64,000 bases of DNA from assembly GCA_019694165.1 (NCBI GenBank), contig JAIBCL010000001.1, forward strand, positions 186,001-250,000, written 5' to 3'. The notes beneath the pieces are model-generated. The model was not told the DNA's origin and searched no databases. It saw only the letters and a program-made list of their open reading frames with translations. The DNA comes from Verrucomicrobiaceae bacterium (lineage in GTDB: Bacteria; Verrucomicrobiota; Verrucomicrobiia; Verrucomicrobiales; Verrucomicrobiaceae). Positions 1-8,866 of this stretch are shown piece by piece; position 1 is the stretch's first letter, and the number at the start of each line of letters is the position of its first letter. Both the position numbers and the translations under genes were made by a program.

Positions 1-1
1 T

Positions 2-988
2 CCGTGGTTCGCCCATGACCGATTTCCGCTCTACCTCGCGCCGATGGCGGGCGTGACGGATGCGATTTTTCGCGGCCTGTGCAAGGAACTGGGGGCTGAT
101 GTGATGGTGACCGAGTTCGTCTCAGCGGAGGGCATCATGCAGGCGGACGGGCGCACGAGGAAGTACACGGAATTCGACGACGCCCAGCGGCCCGTGGGCG
201 TGCAGCTCTTTGGGGCAGACGGTGTGCGGATGGGCGAGGCGGCGCGCAAGATCATCGACTGGAAGCAGCCCGACTTCATCGACATCAACTTCGGCTGCCC
301 GGTGAACAAGGTGGTGGCGAAGAACGGCGGCTCCTCCCTGCTCAAGGACTGCCCGCTGCTGGAGAGCGTGGCGAGGGAAATCGTGAAGGCCGTGCCGATT
401 CCCGTGACCGCGAAGATGCGCGTCGGTTGGGACGCGAAAAACATCAATGCCACCGACGTGGCCCGGAGGCTGGAAGACAGCGGCGTGCAGGCCATCGCGG
501 TGCACGGTCGCACCCGCGCGCAAGGGTACTCGGGCCTGGCTGACTGGGATGTGATCGGTGCGGTGGCTGATGCCGTGAGGATTCCGATCATCGGCAACGG
601 TGACATCGCCACCGGCGCGGATGTGGAGCTGCGCCGTGCGCAGACGAATGTGCGCGGAGTGATGATCGGCCGCGCGGCGATGGCAAACCCCTGGGTGTTT
701 CAGGAAGCGAAGCACTACCTCACCCATGGCGTGCAGCCCGCGCCGGCGAGCATCGAGGACCGCCTCGGCTTCATGGTGCGGCACTGCCGGCTGCTCGTCG
801 AATCACGCCGGAACGGCGATGAACTCCAGACGATGCGCTCGATGCGCTCGCGGCTGATGAATTACACAAAGTGCCTGCCAGCCGGCAGATTGCTGCGCAT
901 CCGCTTCGCGCACATCGCCAGCCTGATGGAACTCGAAGACATCGCCGCGGAATACCTGGCGCACCGCCAGCCCGCAGTGGCGGCGTGA
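2..988 (+). CDS. dusB: tRNA-dihydrouridine synthase (DusB type), 5' end outside window
   Basis: FMN-dependent enzyme that reduces uridine to dihydrouridine in tRNA. The frame is open to the window edge, and the residues before the first ATG (position 44) already read as the family N-terminus (PLYLAPMAGVTD), so the gene starts upstream. Visible motifs are the INFGCPVNKV segment with the catalytic Cys (about residue 85 counted from the ATG at 44), the tRNA/FMN segment VHGRTRAQGYSG, and the phosphate-binding IGNGDI and GVMIGRAAMANPW. It is followed after 26 bp by a same-strand dehydrogenase gene. A second Dus paralogue lies at 34057. DusB is the best match by motif spacing; the subtype was not tested against a tree. 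Confidence 0.9.
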   Translation, partial: PWFAHDRFPLYLAPMAGVTDAIFRGLCKELGADVMVTEFVSAEGIMQADGRTRKYTEFDDAQRPVGVQLFGADGVRMGEAARKIIDWKQPDFIDINFGCPVNKVVAKNGGSSLLKDCPLLESVAREIVKAVPIPVTAKMRVGWDAKNINATDVARRLEDSGVQAIAVHGRTRAQGYSGLADWDVIGAVADAVRIPIIGNGDIATGADVELRRAQTNVRGVMIGRAAMANPWVFQEAKHYLTHGVQPAPASIEDRLGFMVRHCRLLVESRRNGDELQTMRSMRSRLMNYTKCLPAGRLLRIRFAHIASLMELEDIAAEYLAHRQPAVAA

Positions 989-1014
989 CCGGGCAGCCTC
1001 TCAACAAACGAATC

Positions 1015-1983
1015 ATGGAACGAATGAGCAAGAACGAAAAGCCAGAGCAGGTCGCCGTCGTGGGCCTCGGATTGCTGGGACGCGGCATCGCGGCCTGCCT
1101 TCTGGGCCGCGGACTCCATGTGGTGGGCGTGGAGACAGGTGCAGATCAGCTCGCCAAAGCGCGGGCGGAGATTCAGACGATGATGGACGAGCTGGTGGAT
1201 CTAGGCGGCGCTGATGCCGGGCTGCGCGACGAGTGGCACGGGCGCTACACGGGGACCACGGATTTCGCGGCCCTGCGCGAGAGCGTGTTCATCGTCGAGA
1301 GCGTGACCGAGGACGCCGCCGTCAAGAACCAGGTGATGGACGCCATCGAGTCCGTGGCAGGCGAGCAGGTGGTCATCGCCAGCAACACGTCGGCCATTCC
1401 GATCAGTCTGTTGCAGCGGGGCCGCAAGCATCCAGGCCGCTTCGTGGGCATGCACTGGGCCTCGCCGGCTCATGCCACGCGGTTCATGGAGATCATCCGC
1501 GGCGAGCAGACGACTGATGAGGCGGTGGCGGCCACGGCGGAAATGGCGCGGCGGCTGGGCAAGGATCCGTGCCCGTGCCAGCGGGACATGCCTGGCTTCA
1601 TCGTGAACCGCATCGCGTATGCGATGTACCGCGAGGCGCTGAATCTGCTCGAGTCCGGCATGGCGGACGCCGAGACCATCGATGCGGCCGTGCGCAACGG
1701 CCTGGGCCTGTGGGCCTCGCTGTGCGGACCGCTGCGCTGGATCGACATCTCGGGCGGCCCTGAACTTTACGCGAAGGCCATGTCCCGTGTGCTGCCAACG
1801 CTCAGCAAGGCCGACGCGGTGCCTGCCCCGCTGCAAGAGCTGGCGGATGCAAATGCGCGCGGCACCATCAACGGACGCGGCTTTTACAGCTACACCGACG
1901 AGGAGGCGCGGCGTTGGGAAGACCTCTACCGCCTTCACGCGTGGCGCATCGTGCGAATGCAAAACGAGAACGCCGCCACATGA
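1015..1983 (+). CDS. 3-hydroxyacyl-CoA dehydrogenase family protein
   Basis: NAD-dependent 3-hydroxyacyl-CoA dehydrogenase fold (about 322 aa), probably fatty-acid or related acyl-CoA oxidation. The N-terminal Rossmann motif GLGLLGRGIA is at about residues 16-25, ASNTSAIPIS follows, and the HWASPAH segment carries the expected catalytic His. The C-terminal helical domain contains PGFIVNRIAYAMYREAL, typical of the family. The frame is open further upstream (from 871), but that part runs through dusB, so ATG 1015 is chosen; ATG 1024 is an alternative. Its stop overlaps the ATG of the next gene (ATGA), suggesting translational coupling. Substrate cannot be read from sequence. Confidence 0.85.
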   Translation: MERMSKNEKPEQVAVVGLGLLGRGIAACLLGRGLHVVGVETGADQLAKARAEIQTMMDELVDLGGADAGLRDEWHGRYTGTTDFAALRESVFIVESVTEDAAVKNQVMDAIESVAGEQVVIASNTSAIPISLLQRGRKHPGRFVGMHWASPAHATRFMEIIRGEQTTDEAVAATAEMARRLGKDPCPCQRDMPGFIVNRIAYAMYREALNLLESGMADAETIDAAVRNGLGLWASLCGPLRWIDISGGPELYAKAMSRVLPTLSKADAVPAPLQELADANARGTINGRGFYSYTDEEARRWEDLYRLHAWRIVRMQNENAAT

Positions 1984-2792
1984 GAGCCGCCGCCGAAGAG
2001 TGGAAGATGCTGCCGTCGTTCGGGAAAATATGCACGGCCATCGCGATCGAGAACTGGGTGCGCTACGCCGTGGTGGCGGGCATCGCGTGGCTGCTGGCGT
2101 ATGTCTTTTTCAAGCGGCGCTGGTGGCCGCGCAAGATCATCCAGCGCGATCCGGCGGCGGCGGATGTGCGGCGGGAGATCGGATGGTCCATGGTGACGGC
2201 GGTGATCTACGGCCTCGTGGGCGCGGCCACGATCTGGCTGAACAAGCTGGGCTTCATGCACATCTACCGGAAGATCGACGCCTACGGGTGGACTTGGTTC
2301 TGGCTCAGCGTTCCGGTCATCATCTTCGTGCATGACACCTACTTCTACTGGTCCCACCGGCTCATGCACCATCCGCGGCTTTTCCGCTGGTTTCACCGCG
2401 TGCACCATGAGAGCACGAATCCGAGTCCGTGGGCGGCGTATTCGTTCGCCCCGCTGGAGGCGGTGATGCAGGCGGCCATCTTCCCGCTGGTGGCATCCAT
2501 CATGCCGGTGCATCCGCTGGCCTTCATGGTCTTCATGCTCTGGCAGATCACCTTCAACGTCGTCGGCCACACCGGCTACGAGTATCATCCGCGCTGGCTG
2601 ATGGATTCATGGCTGGGCAAGTTCATCAACACGCCGACCAATCATGTGCAGCATCACGAGAAATTCCTGGGGAACTACGGCCTGTACTTCAATTATTGGG
2701 ACCGCCTCATGGGCACGAACCACCGCGACTACGAGGCGCGCTTCCGGCAGGTGACCGGACGCGCCGCAGACTCGCGCGCCGCAGGTGAATGA
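1980..2792 (+). CDS. Sterol desaturase / fatty acid hydroxylase family membrane protein
   Basis: Integral membrane di-iron hydroxylase of about 270 aa. The histidine boxes are all present: HDTYFYWSHRLMHH, HRVHHES and HVQHHEKFLGNYG. Several hydrophobic helices precede and separate them (for example YAVVAGIAWLLAYVFF near the N-terminus). Family members hydroxylate or desaturate sterols, carotenoids or acyl chains, and the substrate here is unknown. The start codon overlaps the stop of the preceding dehydrogenase (ATGA at 1980-1983), so the two genes probably share an mRNA; together they suggest lipid modification, which is inference. Confidence 0.85.
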   Translation: MRAAAEEWKMLPSFGKICTAIAIENWVRYAVVAGIAWLLAYVFFKRRWWPRKIIQRDPAAADVRREIGWSMVTAVIYGLVGAATIWLNKLGFMHIYRKIDAYGWTWFWLSVPVIIFVHDTYFYWSHRLMHHPRLFRWFHRVHHESTNPSPWAAYSFAPLEAVMQAAIFPLVASIMPVHPLAFMVFMLWQITFNVVGHTGYEYHPRWLMDSWLGKFINTPTNHVQHHEKFLGNYGLYFNYWDRLMGTNHRDYEARFRQVTGRAADSRAAGE

Positions 2793-2859
2793 ACCACGGC
2801 CCGGTGAACCGGGAGCGCTCGAACCCGTCGTGCCTTGAGCGTGGGAGTGAGGGACAGGG

Positions 2860-3010
2860 CCAGGGCTTGCGCATGAACCGAAAGCGAAAACCTCAAATCG
2901 ATGATTTGCCCCGATTCAGCATTCCACAGATGGGTTCAGAAGAAGTCCAATCCGTGGTCGTCCTGAATCCGTGGGAATTCACTCAGAAGCAATTCATGCG
3001 TAAGCCCCGG
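2860..3010 (+). mobile_element. MITE-like element, copy A (about 151 bp)
   Basis: Non-coding repeat almost identical to 9989-10137 in the same orientation. The ends are inverted repeats: the left end begins CCAGGGCTTGCGCATGAA and the right end finishes TTCATGCGTAAGCCCCGG. The interior is highly conserved between copies. An ORF reading through this copy (2789-3016) is not conserved, because the second copy has a net 2-base difference that breaks the frame. It lies between the hydroxylase stop and the MFS gene. A small non-autonomous transposon is the likely class; no transposase with matching ends is visible in the window. Confidence 0.7.
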
Positions 3011-3082
3011 AGATAGGCGCGCCTCGCCGTCGAGAAGGTGGACAATCGCCGTGCGTTCTTGAATAGTCGCCGCCCGCACATC

Positions 3083-4375
3083 ATGACTTCATCTCCACCG
3101 GACTCCTCACCGCCGCTTCACTGGACTGACGGCGTCACACGCTACCAGTGGCTGGTGCTCGTGGTGGCATCACTCGGCTGGGTGTTCGATGCGTTCGAGG
3201 GCCAGCTGTACAACATCACGCGCGCCGACATGCTGCCGGATCTGCTGCATGTGGCGGCGGATGATCCGATGGTGAAATTGTGGGGCGAGCGTTTCCTCGG
3301 CATCTTCCTCATCGGCGGCACGCTCGGGGGCTGGATTTTCAGTTCGATGGCGGACCGCATGGGGCGCAAGCCGGTGATGGCGCTCACCATCTTGTGCTAC
3401 TCGGTCTTCTCCGGCCTCACCGCGGCGGCGACTGAGGTATGGCACGTCGGCGCGCTGCGCTTCCTCGTGGCGATGGGTGTGGGCGGCGAGTGGGCCGTGG
3501 GCGCGGCACTCGTGGCCGAGGTGTTTCCCAAACACGCGCGCGAGCGCGCGAGCGGCATCTTCCATGCCACCAGCGTGGCCGGCCTGTGGCTGGCCGCGGC
3601 GGCTGGACTGGCCGTCGGCAGCCAATGGCGCCACGCATACCTGGCCGGCATCGTGCCCGCGCTGCTGGTGCTTTGGGTGCGCGTGAGCGTGAAGGAGCCG
3701 GAGTCATGGGAACAGGCAAAGCAGACGAAGGCCGACCGGATGGGCAGTTTTTCCGAGCTTCTCGGGGATCCACGCTGGCGCTCGCGTGCGATCTTCGGCG
3801 CGCTGCTTGCGATGGTGGGTCTCGCCACGTTCTGGGGAGTGGTGGTGGCCGGGCAGGACATTGCGGCGGACCTGCTCAAGCGCCTCGGCGATCCGAAGGC
3901 GGGCGAGAAGGCCAAGGTGGCCTTCGGCTACATCCAGACCACCGGTGCGGGCATCGGCATGCTGGCCTTCGGCCCGCTCAGCGCGCGCTGGGGCCGGCGG
4001 CGCACCTTCGCCGTCATGCACGTCTGCGCGCTTGTTCTCACCCCGGTGATGTGCTGGGTGCCGTCGCAGGCCGGCAGCTATGCGCTGCTGCTCTGCCTGC
4101 TGCCTGTGTTCGGCTTCTTCGCGCAGGGCATCCATGCCGGCTACGCGGTGTACTTTCCCGAGCTGTTCCCCACGCATCTGCGTGCCACGGGCGCGGGATT
4201 CTGCTTCAACACGGGCCGCATCCTCGCCGCGCCGGTGCTTATCTGGATCTCAGGTGAAATGAAGCGCGCGATGGACCTGCGGCTCGCCATCACCTGGCTC
4301 GGCATGCTCTTTCTCCTCGGTCTCGTGTTCCTGGCCTTCCTGCCAGAGACGCGCGGCGAGGATCTGCCCGAGTGA
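3083..4375 (+). CDS. MFS transporter (sugar/organic acid type)
   Basis: About 430-aa polytopic inner-membrane carrier with the twelve-helix MFS pattern. The loop 2-3 signature is seen as DRMGRKPVM, and the conserved GVGGEWAVGAALVAE segment in helix 4 resembles the aromatic acid/sialic acid:H+ symporter group. The C-terminus ends LPETRGEDLPE, close to the usual PETKG motif. ATG 3083 is chosen over the upstream open frame because it gives a normal short cytoplasmic N-terminus. It is convergent with the RCC1 gene (39-bp gap). Substrate unknown. Confidence 0.8.
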   Translation: MTSSPPDSSPPLHWTDGVTRYQWLVLVVASLGWVFDAFEGQLYNITRADMLPDLLHVAADDPMVKLWGERFLGIFLIGGTLGGWIFSSMADRMGRKPVMALTILCYSVFSGLTAAATEVWHVGALRFLVAMGVGGEWAVGAALVAEVFPKHARERASGIFHATSVAGLWLAAAAGLAVGSQWRHAYLAGIVPALLVLWVRVSVKEPESWEQAKQTKADRMGSFSELLGDPRWRSRAIFGALLAMVGLATFWGVVVAGQDIAADLLKRLGDPKAGEKAKVAFGYIQTTGAGIGMLAFGPLSARWGRRRTFAVMHVCALVLTPVMCWVPSQAGSYALLLCLLPVFGFFAQGIHAGYAVYFPELFPTHLRATGAGFCFNTGRILAAPVLIWISGEMKRAMDLRLAITWLGMLFLLGLVFLAFLPETRGEDLPE

Positions 4376-4413
4376 AGCGCGCCGCCCGTGCTGCTGCGCT
4401 GAAGATGCGCCGC

Positions 4414-6738
4414 TCACGGACGCTGGATCCTCAAACGCACGAAACGGTAACCTGAGGATCCGGAAGGAAGCGTGGCGATGACGGTCTGCGTCGTTGTGTG
4501 GTCGATCACCGTGGTGGTGACGCCCGCCGTGCTCCATGGGCCGGCGGGCAGGCTGTCCGCCCACTCGACGGCGAAGAGAACGCCGTCGCTGATGGCGCTC
4601 TTGTTGCAGGTGTAGGTGTACTGCAGATTCTCGCCGCTGCGCGCGAGACTGCCGACTGGTGCGCTCATCGAAGTGGGATTCCGGCTGGTGGCGAATTCGA
4701 TGAAATTGATGATGCCGTCGTGATCGGGATCCGCGTTGTCGGCGGCAGTGCCCGCATTGAACGGCGTGCCGAACCACGACTGGCGCCACAGCTCGCTCTC
4801 TGAGAGGCCGCTGCCGGTGAGATCGATGTCGAAGGGAGACTCATCAGGATCATTGCTGGAAATGTGGATCGCCGCAGCGCGTGCCCCGAAGCCCCCGGAG
4901 GAGAAAACGATTGTGAAATTGGTGGAGGCGTTTGCCGCGAGAGCGGTCACCGATGGCGGAGTGATGGTGAAGTCGCCGCTGTCAGCGCCCGTCTTCGTGA
5001 TGGCGAGGCCGGTGAGATCGGCGCTGCCCGTATTCCGGATCGTGAATGTGCGCGTGACCGATGATCCCGCCGGAGCGGAGCCAAAGTCCACCGCGCTCAC
5101 CGCATCGACGAGACTGTTGCCGGGCGGCTGGTCCACCGAGATGTCGGGAGCCTGCGTGGCCGCCGCGAGCACGAGCGTGTGGCTGCCGCCGCAGGTGATG
5201 GAGGTGACAGTCTTGCCGGAAAGCGCGCCCGTCATGTCAACGGCCACGGGTGAAGGACGGTTCGAGGTGGTGCCGTCGCCCAGTTGCCCCTGCGAGTTGT
5301 TACCCCAGGCGTAGAGCGCGCCGTTCGAGGCGAGCGCCAGCGAGTGGCTGTGTCCGGCCGCGACGGCCACGATCGTCTTGCCGCCGAGCGGTCCGGTGGT
5401 GTCCACCGCCACAGGCACGTTGCTCTGCGCCGTGGAGTCATCGCCGAGCTGGCCGTAATCGTCCCGGCCCCAGGCATACACATGGCCGTCGGAGGCGAGC
5501 ACCACATTGTGATCGCCGCCGGCCGCGATGGCGATGACTGTCTTGCCGGCGAGCACGCCCGTCATCGTCACCGGCACGGGCACGTTGCTGGGAGCAGTGC
5601 TGCCATTGCCGAGCTGGCCGTTCTGGTTGTAGCCCCACGCATACACATCTCCGTTCGAGGTAAGCGCAAGCGAGTGAGCATGCCCGCCGCTGATGGCCAC
5701 CACCGTCTTGCCTGCAAGCACGCCGCCCACTGCCACCGGAGAGAGCCGCTGGGTGTTCGTCCCATCGCCGAGCTGGCCGAAATCATTCCGCCCCCAGGAA
5801 TAGACGGTGCCATCATCCGCGAGCGCGATGCTGTGATCATCCGCTCCTGAGACAGCCACGAGCACCTTCCCCGTCAGCACACCGGATGAGTCCACCGCGG
5901 TGGGAATGCTGTGATCATTGGCGGTGCCGTCGCCGAGCTGGCCTGTCCCGTTGTAGCCCCATGCGTAGGCGCTCCCGTCGGACGTGAGAGCGAGGCTGTG
6001 CAGGCCGCCGTGGGCCACGGCGATCACCGTCTTGCCGGCGAATGCATCCATGTAAGTGGGTGCTGCCAGGAGCTTGTCGCCCACGGACCCGTCGCCCAGT
6101 TCGCCGTCGCCGTTATAGCCCCAACCGTAAATCTTGCCGTCGTGGGCCAGTGCCAGCGTGTGAAAGCCCGCGCCCGTCAACCCGGTGAGCGTGCTCTCAG
6201 CAAACACGCCGGTGCGCAGCACGGCCACTGGCAGCGCCGCATCATCCGTCGTGCCATCTCCGAGCTGGCCGGAGAAATTCGAGCCCCATGCGTACGCGGT
6301 GGTGCCAGGCCACAGCAGGACGATGTCATTGCCCGTCCCGCCGAAGTAGCTGAGGACAAACTGATAGGTGTGGCCGGAGTAAGTCAGCGCCACACCGTCC
6401 CCCTGGCTCACATTCGTGAAAGTGCCCGAGATCGCGCTGCTCGCGGTGTTCTTCACCACCGTGAGAGTCGTGCCCTGCACCGGCGCGAAGTTCAGCGTCA
6501 CATCCAGGGGCTGCCCTGCCGCCGTGAAGCCAGCGGCAGTGATCGGCACGTCCGATGCCGAAGAGAACGCCACAGACAGCGCCGAGGCCCCGCACGGCAT
6601 CAGCACCAGCACAAAAAAGAGCGTCACCAGCAGCTTCCAGCCTGCTCCTCTCTCCCCGAGCACTCGCGGCACAGCCGGAAGTCCTGAGGACCATGTTTCG
6701 CTCAAGATATTTTGTCCCGGTGCCAGTTGATGATTCAT
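4414..6738 (-). CDS. Secreted seven-repeat RCC1 propeller protein with C-terminal ASH-like and anchor-type domains
   Basis: Predicted exported protein of 774 aa. A hydrophobic segment (LLVTLFFVLVLMPCGASA, about residues 35-52) looks like a signal peptide with a long N-region; a start at an internal GTG would shorten it. Next comes a short beta domain ending FGGTGNDIVLLW, then seven RCC1 repeats of the type YAWGxNxxGQLGDGT, enough for a complete seven-bladed propeller. A choice-of-anchor-D/ASH-like beta domain follows (DFGSAPAGSSVTRTFTIRNTG), then a calcium-type DPDHDGIINFIEF motif and a C-terminal beta module ending YRFVRLRI. Such proteins are frequent in Verrucomicrobia, and their ligands are not known. 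Confidence 0.8.
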   Translation of the reverse strand: MNHQLAPGQNILSETWSSGLPAVPRVLGERGAGWKLLVTLFFVLVLMPCGASALSVAFSSASDVPITAAGFTAAGQPLDVTLNFAPVQGTTLTVVKNTASSAISGTFTNVSQGDGVALTYSGHTYQFVLSYFGGTGNDIVLLWPGTTAYAWGSNFSGQLGDGTTDDAALPVAVLRTGVFAESTLTGLTGAGFHTLALAHDGKIYGWGYNGDGELGDGSVGDKLLAAPTYMDAFAGKTVIAVAHGGLHSLALTSDGSAYAWGYNGTGQLGDGTANDHSIPTAVDSSGVLTGKVLVAVSGADDHSIALADDGTVYSWGRNDFGQLGDGTNTQRLSPVAVGGVLAGKTVVAISGGHAHSLALTSNGDVYAWGYNQNGQLGNGSTAPSNVPVPVTMTGVLAGKTVIAIAAGGDHNVVLASDGHVYAWGRDDYGQLGDDSTAQSNVPVAVDTTGPLGGKTIVAVAAGHSHSLALASNGALYAWGNNSQGQLGDGTTSNRPSPVAVDMTGALSGKTVTSITCGGSHTLVLAAATQAPDISVDQPPGNSLVDAVSAVDFGSAPAGSSVTRTFTIRNTGSADLTGLAITKTGADSGDFTITPPSVTALAANASTNFTIVFSSGGFGARAAAIHISSNDPDESPFDIDLTGSGLSESELWRQSWFGTPFNAGTAADNADPDHDGIINFIEFATSRNPTSMSAPVGSLARSGENLQYTYTCNKSAISDGVLFAVEWADSLPAGPWSTAGVTTTVIDHTTTQTVIATLPSGSSGYRFVRLRIQRP

Positions 6739-6960
6739 CGCGCCGGAAATTAACGGGCCGCCAATTGTGCGGACAAACGGTCAGTTGTAAGATGATTGTG
6801 TGGTTTGTAAGAAGATTGTCAGAGCGGAATTGGCCGGGAAATCCGGACGGTCATTACGGACAGCATCCGCCGCTCAAGCCACAAGATTGGCAAACCGGTC
6901 GCGCTTGAAAAACCGCTCGATTTCTTCAAAGACAAGCCTGCCCGCAGCGTAAATCCCGTC

Positions 6961-7467
6961 GTGTCCCAAGCCTCCGCATCCGTGTCCCCCTGCCCGGCTC
7001 AGTCCGTTCCGCTCTGGCGGACCGTGGTGCGTCATCCGCTGGCGTGGTGCTTCGCGCTCGTGATTTTCGGCGAAGTGGTGAAGGAGAACTATCCTTTCTC
7101 CAACTTCCCGATGTATGGCGAACAGAAGTCCACGACCGACTACTATTACCTGACGGACGCCGCCGGGCAGCCGCTGCCAACCGCTGAAGTGACGAAGCTC
7201 ACGAGCACGAAGTTCAAGAAGATGATCGACAAGGAACTCAAGCCACACGGCAAAGGGGAGGACATCTCCCTGCTGCCTCTTGAGGTCCACCAGCAGGCTG
7301 CCCGCGCCGTGTTGGAACGCGTCCATCGCATGAAGGGCGGGTTCTTTTCCCCGGACGGCCGCCGTCGCAAGCCCATCGGCCAGCCGGTCACGCTGCACTG
7401 GGTGCATGTGGCATTGCAGAATGATGGAAGCATCCGGCGCACGCATCATGAAGTCGCTCGTTTCTAG
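6961..7467 (+). CDS. Small membrane-anchored protein of unknown function, paired with the downstream multi-pass membrane protein
   Basis: 168 aa from a GTG start; the frame is open further 5' (to 6811) but offers no ATG, GTG or TTG before 6961. One hydrophobic helix (HPLAWCFALVIFGEVV, about residues 23-38) is followed by NYPFSNFPMYG and a soluble, probably extracytoplasmic domain with Lys-rich patches. No enzyme motif is recognised. Its last 20 bases overlap the start of the next gene, so the two are almost certainly co-translated and may act together. The start codon is uncertain, and no clear Shine-Dalgarno is visible. Confidence 0.6.
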   Translation: MSQASASVSPCPAQSVPLWRTVVRHPLAWCFALVIFGEVVKENYPFSNFPMYGEQKSTTDYYYLTDAAGQPLPTAEVTKLTSTKFKKMIDKELKPHGKGEDISLLPLEVHQQAARAVLERVHRMKGGFFSPDGRRRKPIGQPVTLHWVHVALQNDGSIRRTHHEVARF

Positions 7468-8449
7468 CCTGCGCGGTTTTCTCGCGCGTTTCCATCCGTG
7501 GCCGGTCAGCGTCACGGAGTTCCTCTTCATGCGGCTGATCGTCGTGTATGTGCTCTGGGAGTGGTGCCCTTCCACGACCTTCGCTGGCTACGCGGAGCAG
7601 CCGCTGCCCACCGGACTGGCCCGCTTCTTCGATCTCACATGGATGGCCGAGGTGTCAAAGGTGCAGGCCGTGCTGTGGTGCGTGCGCGTGAGCATCGTCG
7701 TCTATGCGCTCGCCGGCGTCTGGCAGTGGTGCCTGCGGCGCCGCTCCGCAGAAGATCGTCCGCTGGACTGGCTCAGCCCGCTCTCATTGCTCGTGGCCGT
7801 CTTCTGTCAGATCCTAGTGCAGACGAACCGGAATTCGATCGGCGCCACGCATCATGGTTATCTGGCCATGTCGCAGACGGTGCTAGTCGTGGCCCTGTGT
7901 CATCTCGGCGTACTGATCAAAGGTCTCCGCGGCCAGCGGCGGCCGAAAGACGAACGTCTCTCGTGGGAAGCATGGATCAGCTACATGGCCATCGTCGTGC
8001 TCGCGGCCGCGTACGTGATCGCCGGCGTCACCAAACTTCACAAGGAGGGTCTCACCTGGATCAGGGATGCACCGCAGGTGGCCACCCACATGGCGCGCAC
8101 GCAGGAAGAGACGTACTACGATCACCTCGATCCCGCGGCCAAGGGCCAGTTGGAGCCTTTCATCCAGTGGGTGGCCCGTCATCCTCATCTCACGCGTGTC
8201 GGACTCGGTGGCGCGCTGGTGCTGGAAGCACTGGCTTTCCTCGCGCTGGCCGGACGGCGGTGGGCTCTGGTGCTCGGCATCTGCATCGAGGCCATGCACT
8301 TCGCCATCGGCGTTTCGATGAAGCTCTTCTTCCCGCTGAACCAGTGGCTCGTCTTCGCATTCTGGATCAATGCACCCGGCCTCATCCGTGACTGGTGGAC
8401 GGCCCGCGCGCAGTCACGCACGGGTCGCGCGGGTGGCAGCCCTGCGTGA
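7448..8449 (+). CDS. Multi-pass membrane protein, HTTM-like
   Basis: 333 aa with about eight hydrophobic helices. Segments such as AYVIAGVTKLHKEGLTWIRD and AMHFAIGVSMKLFFPLNQW resemble the HTTM family (related in fold to vitamin-K-dependent carboxylase membrane domains), but I regard this as a moderate match only. The ATG at 7448 lies inside the upstream gene (overlap of 20 bases), giving a coupled pair of a single-pass and a multi-pass protein. It is convergent with the ArsC-like gene, with 11 bases between stops. Function unknown; a membrane oxidoreductase or lipid-related role is possible. Confidence 0.6.
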   Translation: MKSLVSSLRGFLARFHPWPVSVTEFLFMRLIVVYVLWEWCPSTTFAGYAEQPLPTGLARFFDLTWMAEVSKVQAVLWCVRVSIVVYALAGVWQWCLRRRSAEDRPLDWLSPLSLLVAVFCQILVQTNRNSIGATHHGYLAMSQTVLVVALCHLGVLIKGLRGQRRPKDERLSWEAWISYMAIVVLAAAYVIAGVTKLHKEGLTWIRDAPQVATHMARTQEETYYDHLDPAAKGQLEPFIQWVARHPHLTRVGLGGALVLEALAFLALAGRRWALVLGICIEAMHFAIGVSMKLFFPLNQWLVFAFWINAPGLIRDWWTARAQSRTGRAGGSPA

Positions 8450-8460
8450 AGCAGGCTTGC

Positions 8461-8820
8461 TCATTGCAGCGCCGATCGCCACTCCGGCTCCTTGAAGCCA
8501 ACCAGGAAGACTCGCCTGCCCACATCGACGGCGAAGGGTCGCTTCACGAGGTTTCCATTCCCGGCGAGCAGCTTCAGCGCGTCATCGACCGTCATGCCTG
8601 GCAGCCTTTCCTTGATGCCCAGGGAGCGATACTCAAGGCCCGATGTGTTGAACAGCCGGCGCAAATCACCCCCGTGCGCATCGAGCATGGCACGGAGTTC
8701 GGCCGCCGACGGCGGAGTCTCCCGAACGGCGATTTCTTCGAAGGAAATGGCGTGCCCCCGCAGCCACTTGATGGCATCACGGCAGGTGGAGCAGCCTTTG
8801 TATGCGTAGAGCTTGAGCAT
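8461..8820 (-). CDS. ArsC/Spx-family thioredoxin-fold reductase
   Basis: 119 aa, the normal length of the ArsC/Spx family. The N-terminus MLKLYAYKGCSTCRDAIKWL has the CxxC pair at residues 10 and 13, followed by PPSAAELRAML, GDLRRLFNTSGLEYRSLGIKE and GNLVKRPF, all characteristic family positions. ArsC proteins reduce arsenate or act as glutaredoxin-like reductases; no ars genes are nearby, so a general thiol-redox role is as likely. The longer open frame on this strand (to 9048) overlaps the divergent methyltransferase gene and is not supported. Confidence 0.8.
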   Translation of the reverse strand: MLKLYAYKGCSTCRDAIKWLRGHAISFEEIAVRETPPSAAELRAMLDAHGGDLRRLFNTSGLEYRSLGIKERLPGMTVDDALKLLAGNGNLVKRPFAVDVGRRVFLVGFKEPEWRSALQ

Positions 8821-8866
8821 GACGGCATCCGATGGCATGAGCACAGGTTCTTGCAAGCCGCGATCC

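Noticed and set aside
2789..3016. 75-codon ORF through the first MITE-like copy
   Set aside because: The second copy has a net 2-base change that destroys the frame although the DNA is conserved, so the DNA rather than a protein is conserved.
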